Numbered from the stretch's first letter, positions 46,201 to 56,528 are shown. The stretch is 57,924 bases of DNA from an uncultured Burkholderiaceae bacterium (GCA_937862845.1 CALMCK010000059.1:1-57924), one strand, 5' to 3'. The notes: generated by a model from the letters alone, not told the origin. Made by a program: numbers and translations.

Positions 46201-47216
46201 GCGCCCGTCCCTCCCGCTAAAATCGCCATCACGGCCATGCGTGCGGCGATGCCGAAACTCACCTGCGGCAAAATCACGGCCTGCGCACCATCGGCCACTT
46301 CTGACGCGATTTCCACACCTCGGTTAATCGGTCCGGGATGCATGACAATCGCATCAGGCTTGGCATAAGCGAGCTTCTCGCGTGTCAAGCCGTAGTGGGC
46401 GAAATACTCAGATTCCGATGGCAGCAGTGCGCCGTGCATGCGTTCTTTTTGTAGGCGCAGCATGATGACCACATCGACGTCCTTTAAACCTTTTTTCATG
46501 TCGTGGTAGACGTGCACACCGAGCTCTGCCAACCCATGCGGCAACAAAGTCTGCGGTGCAATCACGCGCACTTCGGGCACGCCCAACGTGGTGAGCGCAT
46601 GAATGTCTGAGCGCGCGACACGTGAATGCAAAATATCACCAACAATCGCCACGCGCAGCTGCGTGAAGTCTTTTTTATAGTGCCGTATCGTCAACATGTC
46701 GAGCAAACCCTGTGTCGGGTGCGCGTGTTGACCATCGCCTGCATTAATGATGTGAATGTCTTTGCGGCCAATGCGGTTTAAGTGTTGCGCCATTAAATAC
46801 GGCGCACCGCTTTCGCTGTGGCGCACGACAAACATATCGGCGTGCATCGCGGCGAGATTGTCCATGGTGTCGAGCAGCGTCTCGCCTTTGCTGGTCGATG
46901 ATGCTTCGATGTTGAGATTGACCACGTCAGCGGAGAGTCGCTTCGCCGCGATTTCAAAAGTGGTGCGCGTTCGTGTGGAGTTTTCAAAGAAAATATTGAA
47001 CACCGATTTACCGCGCAGCAAGGGGACTTTTTTCACATCCTGATCGGTCAAGGACATGAAGGATTCGGCGGTGTCTAAAATGTGGTGCAAGGTCTCGCGT
47101 GACACCCCTTCGAGCGTGAGCAAATGCTGCAGTCGGCCGCTTGCGTCCATCTGCGGGTTGCGGCTGTTGCGCGCAGCGGCCCACGGCACCGGTGGTGGCG
47201 TATAAATCTCACTCAT
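46197..47216 (-). CDS. pyrB: Aspartate carbamoyltransferase catalytic subunit
   Basis: Makes carbamoyl aspartate in pyrimidine synthesis. 339 aa. Motifs: [19 protein letters not shown] (carbamoyl-phosphate site), [33 protein letters not shown] and MLRLQKERM; the C-terminal [15 protein letters not shown]. The N-terminal about 30 residues are an extension as in class A enzymes that assemble with PyrC'. Overlaps both pyrR (4 nt) and pyrC' (4 nt). Confidence 0.97.
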   Translation of the reverse strand: MSEIYTPPPVPWAAARNSRNPQMDASGRLQHLLTLEGVSRETLHHILDTAESFMSLTDQDVKKVPLLRGKSVFNIFFENSTRTRTTFEIAAKRLSADVVNLNIEASSTSKGETLLDTMDNLAAMHADMFVVRHSESGAPYLMAQHLNRIGRKDIHIINAGDGQHAHPTQGLLDMLTIRHYKKDFTQLRVAIVGDILHSRVARSDIHALTTLGVPEVRVIAPQTLLPHGLAELGVHVYHDMKKGLKDVDVVIMLRLQKERMHGALLPSESEYFAHYGLTREKLAYAKPDAIVMHPGPINRGVEIASEVADGAQAVILPQVSFGIAARMAVMAILAGGTGA

Positions 47217-47764
47217 GCAGTCACTCCCTCAACATCCGCGCGCAAAGGCACTCGAAAACAAAAACGGTGGTGCTCATCGCGTTCCAGCACCAGTTTATAA
47301 ACAGGGTCAAAATCGCCAACACCACCGACCCACTGTGCCGCCATCGGCAGCTCGCGGCCACCTCGGTCAAACAACACCGCCAAGTCAACTCGGCGCGCGC
47401 GTCCAAAATCAAAAATCTCATTGAGCGCCGCGCGCACACTTCGACCGCTGTTGAGCACATCGTCGCACAGCAGCACATCGCGGTCGTTCAAATCAACGGG
47501 CACATCGGTGGTTTTCACATTGGAGCGAATGCCCACCATCGCGAAATCATCTCGATAAAAAGAAATGTCAATCGTGCCGAACGGCTCGGTTAAATTCAAA
47601 TCAGCGTGCAAGCGCTCTGCCAACCACGCACCGCCTCGATGCACACCGATGAGCACGGGTGGCTGTTCGGCAGTTTCAATTTGCGCGCGCACTTGCGCGA
47701 GCAATTGTCCATACAGATGCTCGGCATCGGGAATCGGCGTGGTGGGTGTGTTGAATGAGTTCAT
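47213..47764 (-). CDS. pyrR: Bifunctional pyr operon regulator/uracil phosphoribosyltransferase
   Basis: 183 aa. PRPP motif [19 protein letters not shown] and [15 protein letters not shown]. In Gram-positive bacteria PyrR binds pyr mRNA anti-terminators; in Gram-negatives it is a UPRTase and possible regulator. I see no PyrR-type attenuator in this operon. It overlaps ruvX and pyrB by 4 nt each. Confidence 0.94.
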   Translation of the reverse strand: MNSFNTPTTPIPDAEHLYGQLLAQVRAQIETAEQPPVLIGVHRGGAWLAERLHADLNLTEPFGTIDISFYRDDFAMVGIRSNVKTTDVPVDLNDRDVLLCDDVLNSGRSVRAALNEIFDFGRARRVDLAVLFDRGGRELPMAAQWVGGVGDFDPVYKLVLERDEHHRFCFRVPLRADVEGVTA

Positions 47765-48171
47765 ACAGAGTCCAAGTATTGTTGCAAAATCACCGCCGCC
47801 GCTTTGTCGTCCTGTGGCACGGCGCGGATTTTTCCATCGGCGCGGCGTTGGTTGGTTGTGCCGAGCACCGCAGAAGAATAACGCTCGTCCACTTCAACCA
47901 CGAGGACATTAAATGCCTCGCGCAGCTGTGCCGCAAAGGCCAAACACGCGGCAGTCATCGCATGCGGCGTGTCGTCGGGCTGACGAGGAATGCCGAGTGC
48001 GATGGTGTTGGGTTGCCATTCGTTGATGAGCTTTTTGACAGCTGCTATGACCTGCGCATCGTCGCTGCGCTCAATGATGAGCAGCGGCTCGGCACTTTTT
48101 GTGAGTGTGTTGCCAACTGCGACACCGACGCGTTTGCGTCCGTAGTCGATGCCGATGACCGTCGCGACCAT
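47761..48171 (-). CDS. ruvX: Putative Holliday junction resolvase / pre-16S rRNA nuclease (YqgF)
   Basis: 136 aa, RNase H-fold. TVIGIDYGRKRVGVAVGN at the start carries the first catalytic Asp; ALGIPRQPDDTPHAM follows; VEVDERYSSAVL carries the acidic residue pair. YqgF processes the 5' end of 16S rRNA in E. coli and was named for Holliday junction resolvase. Overlaps pyrR by 4 nt and yqgE by 1 nt. Confidence 0.95.
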   Translation of the reverse strand: MVATVIGIDYGRKRVGVAVGNTLTKSAEPLLIIERSDDAQVIAAVKKLINEWQPNTIALGIPRQPDDTPHAMTAACLAFAAQLREAFNVLVVEVDERYSSAVLGTTNQRRADGKIRAVPQDDKAAAVILQQYLDSV

Positions 48172-48788
48172 CAGGCGTGACCCGCTTGGTCAGACAACAT
48201 CGCTTCATCGAAACCCAACAAGCGCATCGCTTGATTGTAGCGTTCGCGCGGCAAGGTCTCAAACAAAACATGCTCGTCCGCGGTCACGTTAAGCCATGCA
48301 TTGCGCGCCAGCTCATCCTCAAGTTGACCCGCACCCCAGCCCGCATAACCCAGCGCAAGCAACATGTGCTCAGGCCCTTCGCCACGCGCGACGTCCTCGA
48401 GGATGTCACGCGAGCTGGTCAGGCCGAGGTTGTCCGTGATTTGTATCGTGGCGGCGTATTGGTGAAACGGCGAGTGCAGCACAAAGCCGCGCTCGGTTTG
48501 CACAGGTCCGCCGACCAAAACGGTTTCATTGGCATGCGCGACATACTGTATCGACATGTCATCGACCACCGCGAGTTTGGTCAACACATCCGAAATCGTC
48601 ACATCCGAGCTGCGGTTGACCACAATGCCCAGTGCACCACTCGCATTGTGCTCGCAGACATACACCACGGTGCGCTCAAACGCATCGCCAAGCTGGCTGG
48701 GCATGGCGATGAGAAATTGACCGACCAAATTAAGCGGCATGGCGGGCGATGGGGGTGTTTGCGTGGCGGATGTGTTCATGGGCATCAT
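48171..48788 (-). CDS. yqgE: YqgE/AlgH family protein (UPF0301)
   Basis: 205 aa. The family start LVGQFLIAMPSQLGDAFERTVVYVCEHNASGALGIVVNR is clear, followed by LVGGPVQTERGFVLH and LLALGYAGWGAGQLEDEL. Function is uncertain; in Pseudomonas it affects alginate regulation. First gene of the tightly overlapping operon yqgE-ruvX-pyrR-pyrB-pyrC'. ATG at 48788 or 48779 are both possible; neither has a strong ribosome site. Confidence 0.94.
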   Translation of the reverse strand: MMPMNTSATQTPPSPAMPLNLVGQFLIAMPSQLGDAFERTVVYVCEHNASGALGIVVNRSSDVTISDVLTKLAVVDDMSIQYVAHANETVLVGGPVQTERGFVLHSPFHQYAATIQITDNLGLTSSRDILEDVARGEGPEHMLLALGYAGWGAGQLEDELARNAWLNVTADEHVLFETLPRERYNQAMRLLGFDEAMLSDQAGHA

Positions 48789-48808
48789 TTTACCGTAATT
48801 TCGACGGA

Positions 48809-48838
48809 TTGAACGCCCTGCGTGGGCAGGGCGTTCAA
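48809..48838. terminator. Hairpin between barstar and yqgE
   Basis: Perfect 13-bp stem TTGAACGCCCTGC / GCAGGGCGTTCAA with loop GTGG, in the 90-bp gap between barstar and yqgE. No T-run on the minus strand; a partial terminator or RNA-processing stem is possible. Confidence 0.5.
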
Positions 48839-48878
48839 TTAATTTTCATTCATCGCAGACCTCTCCAAACCGCTCTCG

Positions 48879-49268
48879 CTAAACCACCCACCACAGGATT
48901 GTGACAGCCACGCCAGCGGCATCGCTCATGGCGTCTTGCAAGGTGTCTTTGATTGAAAACCACTGTTTTTGTTGCGCCACACTGCTTTTAATCAACCAGA
49001 CCTGTGGTGGCATCTCTGGGCGGGCCGCCGCTGCTCGCTCGCTGGCCACATCGTACAACGCGTCCAGATTGCTGCCGAAATAATCAGGGAAACCCAAGCG
49101 GGTCGCCATCACGGCCAGTGCGTCAAATGCGCTGGTCGCCTCGCGCCAATCAATCACGACCACATCCGCGCCAATCTCATCGACACACACCCGCAAAGTC
49201 TCGCCCAACTCTTCTGTGTGAATCTCGCGCATTTTGCCCGCCGTGCGGCTCCAAATGTCATCGCTCAT
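48879..49268 (-). CDS. Barstar-family ribonuclease inhibitor
   Basis: 129 aa. The barstar fold pattern is present: LRVCVDEIGADVVVIDWREATSAFDALAVMATRLGFPDYFGSNLDALYD, the last part (GFPDYFGSNLDALYD) being the Barstar signature, including the inhibitory acidic helix. It should bind and inactivate the barnase-like enzyme encoded immediately upstream, whose stop it overlaps by 4 nt. N-terminal 25 residues are longer than in Bacillus barstar. Confidence 0.94.
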   Translation of the reverse strand: MSDDIWSRTAGKMREIHTEELGETLRVCVDEIGADVVVIDWREATSAFDALAVMATRLGFPDYFGSNLDALYDVASERAAAARPEMPPQVWLIKSSVAQQKQWFSIKDTLQDAMSDAAGVAVTILWWVV

Positions 49269-49783
49269 GGTTTAACCCTTAAAAAACTGCGGTAATGGTC
49301 TGACGTGTAGTAGTACTCGCCACTGCTCGCCACATCGCCTGTGCTGCCCTGACCCGCGATGATGCGGCGCGCGCCGCGATCGCTACTGTTGGGTGTGATG
49401 ACGGTGTACTCGCGGTAATAGCCTTTGGGCTGATACGGCAGTAATTTTTCGCGATTGCCAAACACCGAGCCATCTTTGCTGTAGGGAAAACGGCCACGCG
49501 CTTTAATCGTGTCAATCACCTGTTGCGCCTCGACGGGCAACTGGTGGTAGGCGATGCCGCTGCTGTTATCGGTGTTGTTGTCCGCACGCTGGTTTGCGCT
49601 GCGCTCTTTTTTTGACTCGGCACCACGTGGCGGATTGGCCGATTGCTGTTGGGTCGTGATCGTGTTTTGCGCGTGCGCTGGCACTGCGGGTGCATCTTTG
49701 CGCCAGCCATTGCAAGCCGTGACAATCACCATCACGAGCACAACACACAACAACGCGCGCCAGCCGTAACTGCGTTTTAACAT
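49265..49783 (-). CDS. Secreted barnase-like ribonuclease
   Basis: 172 aa. The N-terminus has a signal segment (LLCVVLVMVIVTACNG) that fits both a signal peptide and a lipobox (VTAC, Cys24). A polar linker (residues 30-70) then precedes the RNase domain: SVFGNREKLLPY, GYYREYTVITP (catalytic Glu), RIIAG (Arg) and YYTSDHYRSFLRV (catalytic His), in the order of barnase Glu73, Arg87 and His102. It should be exported and kept inactive inside by barstar encoded downstream. Confidence 0.92.
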   Translation of the reverse strand: MLKRSYGWRALLCVVLVMVIVTACNGWRKDAPAVPAHAQNTITTQQQSANPPRGAESKKERSANQRADNNTDNSSGIAYHQLPVEAQQVIDTIKARGRFPYSKDGSVFGNREKLLPYQPKGYYREYTVITPNSSDRGARRIIAGQGSTGDVASSGEYYYTSDHYRSFLRVKP

Positions 49784-49863
49784 GAAGCATTTCCTAAATG
49801 ACGGTTGGGGTCAGCGACAAAAAACATCTCGGCTCTTGCCAAAGCGACGCACACAAGCCCGCA

Positions 49864-52173
49864 TCAACTTGCATTGACATTGCCGAAATTCGCTTGAACC
49901 ACGGCCAGCGCGACCATGTTGACAATGCGTCGAACCGTCGATGACGGCGTGAGCACATGCACAGGCTTGGCGGCACCGAGTAAAAACGGACCGACGGCGA
50001 CGTTGCGCCCCGATGCTGTTTTTAACAAATTGTACGAAATGTTGGCGGCATCGATGTTGGGCAAAACCAATAAATTCGCTTCGCCCGTGAGCGTGGAATT
50101 CGGCATGATCTCGCCGCGCATGATAGGATCAAGCGCCACATCGCCATGCATTTCACCATCGACTTCGAGCTCTGGCGCGCGCTCGCGCAGCAGTTGATAC
50201 GTGGCGCGCATTTTTAGCGCAGATGGTGCATTGCTTGAGCCAAAATTCGAATGCGAGAGCAAAGCGACGCGCGGCACGAAGCCGAGACGGCGCATTTCTT
50301 GAGCAGCCATGAGTGTGATTTCAGCGAGCTGCTCTGCGCTCGGGTCGTGGTTGACGTGGGTATCGACGAGAAACACCTGACGACCGGGCAACATCAAACC
50401 ATTCATCGCGGCATACACGCTGGCACCTGACTTGCGCCCGATCACTTGATCGATGAATTTCATGTGCAAATCCGTCATGCCAAAAGTGCCACAAATCATC
50501 GCGTCGGCATCGCCATTGCGCACCATCATGCTGCCAATCAATGTGCTGCGTCGGCGCATTTCGAGGCGGGCATAGTCTTTGGTCACGCCCTGTCGTTCTG
50601 TGAGTGCCAGATAGTTTTTCCAATACTCATGGTAACGCTCATCATGGTCGGGGTTGATGTATTCATAATCAACGCCTGCTTTCAAGCGCAATCCAAAACG
50701 CTCCAAGCGTTGTTCAATCACGGCGGGACGACCGACGAGAATCGGCTTGCAAATCGCCTCATCGACCAACACCTGCACAGCGCGCAACACGCGCTCGTCT
50801 TCTCCCTCGGCGAGCACGACGCGGGTGCCGTTTTCTTTGGTGTATTTTTTCGCCAAGCTGAACACGGGCTTCATGAATGTGCCGCTGTGGTAAACGAATT
50901 GTTGCAACGACTCAATATACGCATCCATGTCGGCAATCGGACGCGTGGCGACACCCGAATCCATCGCGGCTTGCGCGACTGCGGGCGCAATTTTAACAAT
51001 CAAACGCGGGTCAAATGGTTTGGGAATCAAATACTCGCGGCCAAAACTTAAGTTCTGAATGCCATACGCAGAGGCGACCACATCGGATTGCTCTTGTTTG
51101 GCCAAATCAGCGACGGCCTTAACAGCGGCCACTTCCATTTCACGCGTGATGGTCGTCGCCCCCACATCAAGCGCACCACGGAAAATAAATGGAAAGCACA
51201 AAACATTGTTCACTTGATTCGGATAATCCGTGCGTCCCGTGGCGATAATCGCATCGGGGCGTACTTCTTGCACCAGCTCTGGTAAAATCTCTGGGGTCGG
51301 ATTCGCCAACACAAACACCAACGGATCGCTCGCCATCTTTGCCACCATGTCTTGCTTGACCACACCCGCAGCAGAGAGGCCGAGCAAAATATCCGCGCCG
51401 TCAATCACCTCGCTCAACGTGCGTTGGTCGGTATCTTTCGCGAATTTTTCTTTGTCCTCATCCATCAGCTCGACGCGACCTGTGTAGACCACACCCGCTA
51501 AATCGGTCACCCAAATGTTTTCAATCGGCATGCCCAAATCGACCAACAAATCCAAACACGCCAACGCCGCCGCACCTGCGCCCGACGCGACCAGTTTCAC
51601 TTTTTTAAGGTCTTTGCCGACCACATCCAAACCATTCATAATCGCCGCGCCGACCACGATGGCCGTGCCGTGTTGATCGTCATGAAACACAGGGATGCTC
51701 ATGCGCTCGCGCAATTTTCGCTCGACATAAAAGCAATCGGGCGCTTTGATGTCCTCTAAATTTATCCCACCAAACGTCGGCTCCAACGCCGCAATGATTT
51801 CGACCAGCTTCTCAGGATCTGGCTCATTCAACTCAATGTCAAACACATCAATGCCCGCAAATTTTTTAAACAAAACGCCTTTACCCTCCATCACAGGCTT
51901 GCTGGCGAGCGGGCCGATATTGCCCAAACCGAGCACTGCGGTGCCATTGGTCACCACGCCGACCAGATTACCGCGCGCGGTGTAGCGCACTGCATTGGCG
52001 GGGTCTTTGACGATTTCCTCACAGGCGAACGCCACACCAGGCGAATACGCCAGCGCCAAATCATGTTGGTTGATTAAATTTTTGGTCGGCTGCACCGCGA
52101 TTTTACCCGGCACTGGGAACTCGTGATAATCCAGTGCGGCTTGGCGAAACGCGTCGTTGGTGTGTTTGGTCAT
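49864..52173 (-). CDS. maeB: NADP-dependent malic enzyme, large form with phosphotransacetylase-like domain
   Basis: 769 aa from MTKHTNDAF (AAAGGAGATG just upstream; the 17-residue upstream extension has no site). Malic-enzyme half (1-430): [26 protein letters not shown] and a Rossmann loop [19 protein letters not shown]-like half (430-769): [22 protein letters not shown]-type [10 protein letters not shown], and the C-terminal [13 protein letters not shown], usually regulatory and catalytically inactive. It decarboxylates malate to pyruvate, giving NADPH. Single gene, divergent from pabBC. Confidence 0.96.
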   Translation of the reverse strand: MTKHTNDAFRQAALDYHEFPVPGKIAVQPTKNLINQHDLALAYSPGVAFACEEIVKDPANAVRYTARGNLVGVVTNGTAVLGLGNIGPLASKPVMEGKGVLFKKFAGIDVFDIELNEPDPEKLVEIIAALEPTFGGINLEDIKAPDCFYVERKLRERMSIPVFHDDQHGTAIVVGAAIMNGLDVVGKDLKKVKLVASGAGAAALACLDLLVDLGMPIENIWVTDLAGVVYTGRVELMDEDKEKFAKDTDQRTLSEVIDGADILLGLSAAGVVKQDMVAKMASDPLVFVLANPTPEILPELVQEVRPDAIIATGRTDYPNQVNNVLCFPFIFRGALDVGATTITREMEVAAVKAVADLAKQEQSDVVASAYGIQNLSFGREYLIPKPFDPRLIVKIAPAVAQAAMDSGVATRPIADMDAYIESLQQFVYHSGTFMKPVFSLAKKYTKENGTRVVLAEGEDERVLRAVQVLVDEAICKPILVGRPAVIEQRLERFGLRLKAGVDYEYINPDHDERYHEYWKNYLALTERQGVTKDYARLEMRRRSTLIGSMMVRNGDADAMICGTFGMTDLHMKFIDQVIGRKSGASVYAAMNGLMLPGRQVFLVDTHVNHDPSAEQLAEITLMAAQEMRRLGFVPRVALLSHSNFGSSNAPSALKMRATYQLLRERAPELEVDGEMHGDVALDPIMRGEIMPNSTLTGEANLLVLPNIDAANISYNLLKTASGRNVAVGPFLLGAAKPVHVLTPSSTVRRIVNMVALAVVQANFGNVNAS

Positions 52174-52295
52174 GACATCTCCTTTGGCGATTTTTTTCCA
52201 TTTTACGCCAATTGAAGCGTTCACAACATTGGTTTCGCATGCCTTTTTTTTAAAACCGTGGCATCATGTCGCAGACATCCCTTTGAATAAACACC

Positions 52296-54230
52296 ATGCG
52301 CGAATTATCCCAATGCTCCGCTTTACTATTTGATGGCTCAAGCGCAAATGCGGTGAGCCGTTTGTTTGTGGGCGCGTCACAGGCTTGGATGGTGCATGCA
52401 GACGATGGCGTGGCGGCTTTCCAACAAGCGTTGCACGACATCGACACCGCCACGCGCGCGGGTGCGCATGTGGTGCTGTCCATGTCTTATGAAGCCCTCC
52501 AGTCATGCTCGGTCGGCGCGGGCATGCCATGGCAGGATAAGCCCAGCGCGCACCCAGACATTGAGCCGACGCCTTTATTACAAGCACTGGTGTTTGATGC
52601 GCCGCGTCGCCTGAGCCGCGCCGAAGCGCTCGATTGGCTCAAACAGCAAGGCGCGACAGCGAGCACACTGCTCACGCCGACTGTGCCGCTGGTGTCTGAA
52701 CGCGAGTTTGCCGACGACATCGACTCCATCCGAGCACTCATCGCTGCGGGCGACAGCTATCAGGTCAACTATACATTTCCCGTGTTGTGCGACCTGCTCG
52801 CCACCCACGATGCCGATGCCGCACATCACGATGATGCATTGGCCAAAATCTATCATCAGTTGGTGCAGGATTTGCGCATTCCTTACGGCGCGTATTTGAC
52901 ACTGCCCGCGAACTCTCTGCTGTCGTTCTCGCCCGAGTTATTCGTTGAACTGAACCATCACACATTAACCTGTCGCCCGATGAAAGGCACGATGGCGGTC
53001 GCCGAAACCGACAACGAAACCACGCGACGCGCGGCCATGCTGGCGGCGGATCCAAAGAATCGTGCAGAAAACTTAATGATTGTCGATTTGATGCGCAATG
53101 ATTTGTCCGCGCTGTCATGCACGCGCCACGTGCGCGTGCCGACATTGTTTGAGGTCAAGCGCTACGGCGCGGTGTTGCAAATGACATCAACCGTGTGCGC
53201 CGATTTGCATGCGCAGCCGAGTTTGTCTGAACTGTTCAATGCGGTTTTTCCTTGCGGCTCCATCACGGGTGCACCGAAGCGGCGTACGATAGAAATCATT
53301 GACGCATTAGAACCCTACGCGCGCGGCGCCTACTGCGGTGCGATTGGCCACATTGAGCCCGCGGCGGATGGAAAAATCAATGCCACTTTTTCTGTGCCGA
53401 TACGCACATTAGAAACATCAGCGACGCCCATCATCCAGCACGCCGCGACACCGAGCAGACACGCCATTGCGCGCTGGCCGATACAACTCTCTGTCGGTGC
53501 GGGCATCACGCACGACTCCAATGCGGCCGATGAGTGGCAAGAGTCTTTGCTCAAGGCGCGCTTTCTCACGCAACACACCCAGACCTTTGAGCTCATCGAA
53601 ACCATGCGCGTCACACAAAATGACGATGCTCTATGGCAAGTCACATTGCTCGATGAGCATCGCGGCCGCATGGCGAACAGCGCGCGTGCGCTGGGTTTGC
53701 CATTTGATGCGACAGAGTTTAACGACGCTGTGCACAGCGCCACCACACGCATCGTCACCCATCCGTCCGAGACGCCACCTGATGCGATTCGCCTGCGACT
53801 GGCATTGAGCCACGACGGTTTTTCACATGTGTTGGCCGTGGCAGAGCCGACACCCGACTGTGCACTTTTTTCTATTCACCCGACACACACCGATTCGCGC
53901 AATCCGTTTTTGCAACACAAAACCAGCGTGCGCGTGCAGTACAACGATGCGCTCTGCGATGCGATTACGCGTGGTTTGTTTGATTATGTGTTTGTCAATG
54001 AGCGGGGAGACATCACCGAGGGCGCGCGCAGCAATATCTTTATCTGTCTCCATGGCGAATGGCTCACGCCGCCACTGCACTGCGGTGTCTTGGCGGGCGT
54101 GCAACGCGGACAACTGATACAAAAACTAAAGGCCCAAGAAAAAATCTTGAGCGTTGAGGATGTGCGTGGGGCAGAAAAAATACTGTTGTGCAATGCGCTG
54201 CACGGCGCGATAATCGCTCGCCTCGTTTAG
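52296..54230 (+). CDS. pabBC: Fused aminodeoxychorismate synthase PabB and aminodeoxychorismate lyase PabC
   Basis: 644 aa. Residues 1-430: PabB, chorismate-binding (PYGAYLTLPANSLLSFSPE, CRPMKGTMAV with the Lys that marks aminodeoxychorismate and not anthranilate synthase, AENLMIVDLMRNDL, FPCGSITGAPK). Residues 430-644: PabC, a class IV PLP fold (NPFLQHKTSVR with the likely PLP Lys, ITEGARSNIF, HCGVLAGVQRGQL). The fusion makes p-aminobenzoate for folate from one polypeptide, with separate PabA giving ammonia. Converges on pyrE, 13 bp apart. Confidence 0.94.
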   Translation: MRELSQCSALLFDGSSANAVSRLFVGASQAWMVHADDGVAAFQQALHDIDTATRAGAHVVLSMSYEALQSCSVGAGMPWQDKPSAHPDIEPTPLLQALVFDAPRRLSRAEALDWLKQQGATASTLLTPTVPLVSEREFADDIDSIRALIAAGDSYQVNYTFPVLCDLLATHDADAAHHDDALAKIYHQLVQDLRIPYGAYLTLPANSLLSFSPELFVELNHHTLTCRPMKGTMAVAETDNETTRRAAMLAADPKNRAENLMIVDLMRNDLSALSCTRHVRVPTLFEVKRYGAVLQMTSTVCADLHAQPSLSELFNAVFPCGSITGAPKRRTIEIIDALEPYARGAYCGAIGHIEPAADGKINATFSVPIRTLETSATPIIQHAATPSRHAIARWPIQLSVGAGITHDSNAADEWQESLLKARFLTQHTQTFELIETMRVTQNDDALWQVTLLDEHRGRMANSARALGLPFDATEFNDAVHSATTRIVTHPSETPPDAIRLRLALSHDGFSHVLAVAEPTPDCALFSIHPTHTDSRNPFLQHKTSVRVQYNDALCDAITRGLFDYVFVNERGDITEGARSNIFICLHGEWLTPPLHCGVLAGVQRGQLIQKLKAQEKILSVEDVRGAEKILLCNALHGAIIARLV

Positions 54231-54243
54231 CGAGCGTGATGGG

Positions 54244-54912
54244 TTAAACCCCGTACCGACTGCGATACGCCGCCACTTGTGCACGGTACTGCACCAACTC
54301 GGCGGCATCGTTGTTGTCCAAATACGCCATCAAATCATTGAGGTTGGCAATCGAGAAAACGGGGATGCCGTATTCATTCTCAACGTTTTGCACCGCCGAA
54401 AACTCACCGACATCATCGGCCGTGCCGCTTTTCTCCATCCGATCGAGTGCAATCAAAACCGCCACAGGTGTCGCACCCGCAGCACGCAGCATCTCGACCG
54501 ACTCGCGCACAGACGTGCCCGCAGAAATCACATCATCGACAATCACCACGCGCTGACCTGCCAATGGCGCACCGACCAATGTGCCGCCTTCGCCGTGGTC
54601 TTTTGCTTCTTTGCGATTGTACGCATATGGTGTGTTGGCATTTTTTTGCGCGAGCGCCATGGCGGTCGCGGCGGCCAGCGTGATGCCTTTATACGCAGGG
54701 CCAAACAACGCATCAAACTCAAATCCTGCGGCGCGCTGCTCGAGCAACACACCCGCGTAAGCGGTGGCGAGCTGTTGCAAACTTTCGCCGTCGTCAAACA
54801 ACCCCGCATTGAAAAAATACGGCGAAATGCGAGCGGCTTTGGTTTTAAACTCACCAAAACGCAAGACGTTTTTTTGAAGGGCAAAGGCGATGAATTGGGC
54901 GGCAATTGTCAT
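54244..54912 (-). CDS. pyrE: Orotate phosphoribosyltransferase
   Basis: Converts orotate and PRPP to OMP. 222 aa. PRPP motif VVIVDDVISAGTSVRESVEML; the N-terminal QKNVLRFGEFKTKAARISPYFFNAG and the flexible loop AYNRKEAKDHGEGG are typical. The proteobacterial pyrE position next to the Tat/his block is not diagnostic. 23 bp after tatC on the same strand. Confidence 0.97.
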   Translation of the reverse strand: MTIAAQFIAFALQKNVLRFGEFKTKAARISPYFFNAGLFDDGESLQQLATAYAGVLLEQRAAGFEFDALFGPAYKGITLAAATAMALAQKNANTPYAYNRKEAKDHGEGGTLVGAPLAGQRVVIVDDVISAGTSVRESVEMLRAAGATPVAVLIALDRMEKSGTADDVGEFSAVQNVENEYGIPVFSIANLNDLMAYLDNNDAAELVQYRAQVAAYRSRYGV

Positions 54913-54935
54913 GGTGTTTCTAGTTCATTCAAGGT

Positions 54936-55712
54936 TTAAGTGGAAGGTGTTTCGGCCAAGTCAGCATCTGCTTTGGGGGCAACCCAACGTGCGATGAAAA
55001 GACCCAGCTCATAAAGCAAGACCAAAGGTATGGCGAGCAACAGCTGTGACGCCACATCTGGTGGCGTGACCACAGCGGCGATGGCAAATGCACCGACGAT
55101 GACGTATGGGCGCGCGACTTTGAGTTGCGCGAGTGTGACGATGCCCAGTCGCGTGAGCACGACGACAACGACAGGCACTTCAAATGTTAAGCCGAAGGAG
55201 AGAAACATGGTCAAGCCAAAACTCAAATACTTGTCAATGTCTGTGGCCATCTCGACGCCGATGGGCGTGAGTGCGGCCATGAGTTTAAACACCGTTGGGA
55301 ACACGAAAAAATAAGCAAAGGCGCTGCCGACAATAAATAAAATATAACTCGAGGCAATAATCGGCACAACGAGTTTTTTTTCATGCTGATATAACCCTGG
55401 CGCAATGAAAGACCAAGCCTGATGCAACACGACGGGCAGCGCGAGGGTGAAGGCGACCCACATGACGAATTTAAGTGGCACAAAGAAATTTGAGGTGACA
55501 TCGAGCGAGAGCATGCGCGAGCCTGCGGGCAGATTGTCCAACATGGGCTTGGCGAACGCACCAAAAATATCGTCGCGCCAATACAGCAGGCATAAAAAAA
55601 TCACCAGCACGGCGAGCGCTGATTTCATCAAGCGCGAACGCAGCTCAATCAAATGCGTCATCCAACCCGTAAGGTTGGTGTCATTGCTGGTGTCGGGTAA
55701 TTTTTGAGTCAT
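54936..55712 (-). CDS. tatC: Sec-independent protein translocase subunit TatC
   Basis: 258-aa six-helix membrane protein, the substrate receptor of the twin-arginine pathway. Typical: HLIELRSRLMKSALAV (substrate binding), FVPLKFVMWVAFTLALPVV, PGLYQHEKKLVVP, FPTVFKLMA, and GLTFEVPVVVVVLTRLG. The ATG is at 55712; a TTG three codons upstream extends it, and no strong ribosome site marks either. Last of tatA-tatB-tatC. Confidence 0.96.
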   Translation of the reverse strand: MTQKLPDTSNDTNLTGWMTHLIELRSRLMKSALAVLVIFLCLLYWRDDIFGAFAKPMLDNLPAGSRMLSLDVTSNFFVPLKFVMWVAFTLALPVVLHQAWSFIAPGLYQHEKKLVVPIIASSYILFIVGSAFAYFFVFPTVFKLMAALTPIGVEMATDIDKYLSFGLTMFLSFGLTFEVPVVVVVLTRLGIVTLAQLKVARPYVIVGAFAIAAVVTPPDVASQLLLAIPLVLLYELGLFIARWVAPKADADLAETPST

Positions 55713-55765
55713 AGCGTTCAATAAAAAAGCGTGTTTTGCAACGCGCCTGTGTCACTCGTCTGGCA

Positions 55766-56257
55766 TCAAACAAAAAACGACACTTTGGGTTTGCTCGTGT
55801 GTGCGGCGTAGCGACGATGGCGCGCCATGCGCGCCGCCTCGCTGGTGACGCGGGATTTGATGCCGTTTTGCTGTTTGTACCACTGTGGCACACGGCCTGT
55901 TTTGACGCGCCAGTGTGCACGTCCTGTGCGCTTGGCGATGTGTGCGGGATAGGGCTGTTCGGCATACGACTGGCCAATGTTGCTCGCGCCGCGCACCACG
56001 TTCTCGGCTGCACTCCATTGATCGCGCACGGTTTTTTCCACATCATTGAAATCATCTTTGATGCTTTGCCCCATGTCTTTGAGATCAGCCAGCGCCATGT
56101 CTTTGCTCACCTCGTCTTTGACATCGCGCAAATATCGCTGCGCGCGACCCAACAAAGTCCCCGCGACACGGGCGACACGAGGCAGGCGCTCGGGACCGAG
56201 CACAATCAGTGCGACCACGCCGATGATGGCGATTTGTGAAAAGCCAATGTCAAACAT
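55766..56257 (-). CDS. tatB: Sec-independent protein translocase subunit TatB
   Basis: 163 aa. N-terminal membrane anchor MFDIGFSQIAIIGVVALIVLG and LGPERLPRVARVAG amphipathic hinge, followed by a charged helix and a basic tail. Residue 8 is Gln where E. coli and most TatB have Glu, and the C-terminal tail carries a Tyr/Arg-rich stretch rather than the usual Pro/Ala tail. It lies 9 bp after tatA and 53 bp before tatC. Confidence 0.94.
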   Translation of the reverse strand: MFDIGFSQIAIIGVVALIVLGPERLPRVARVAGTLLGRAQRYLRDVKDEVSKDMALADLKDMGQSIKDDFNDVEKTVRDQWSAAENVVRGASNIGQSYAEQPYPAHIAKRTGRAHWRVKTGRVPQWYKQQNGIKSRVTSEAARMARHRRYAAHTSKPKVSFFV

Positions 56258-56266
56258 GTGTTTGGC

Positions 56267-56485
56267 TTATGACTGTTTTTCGTGGCGCTTGGTGTCGGCC
56301 ACGTCGATGACTTTGTCTGTGGCGTCGGTCATTTTTTTAGCCTCGTCTTCGCTGTTCATGCCGTCTTTAAAACCTTTAACGGCAGAGCCCAAATCGTTGC
56401 CCATGTTGCGCAATTTTTTGGTGCCAAACACCAGAACCACCACCACCAATAATACCAATAAATGCCAAATGCTGAATGCACCCAT
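56267..56485 (-). CDS. tatA: Sec-independent protein translocase subunit TatA
   Basis: 72 aa. Short N-terminal helix [17 protein letters not shown], then [24 protein letters not shown], the canonical hinge and amphipathic helix, and an acidic/charged tail. It forms the pore or membrane-weakening oligomers of the Tat system. Preceded by a GGAG-type site. Lies between the HIT gene and tatB. Confidence 0.96.
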   Translation of the reverse strand: MGAFSIWHLLVLLVVVVLVFGTKKLRNMGNDLGSAVKGFKDGMNSEDEAKKMTDATDKVIDVADTKRHEKQS

Positions 56486-56528
56486 GTCTCACTCCTAAAA
56501 TTTTAAATTTATAAATTAAACCACGTTG

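Noticed and set aside
54215..54236. CGCTCGC/GCGAGCG hairpin at the end of pabBC as terminator
   Set aside because: No T-run on either strand and it overlaps the coding end; too weak to call.
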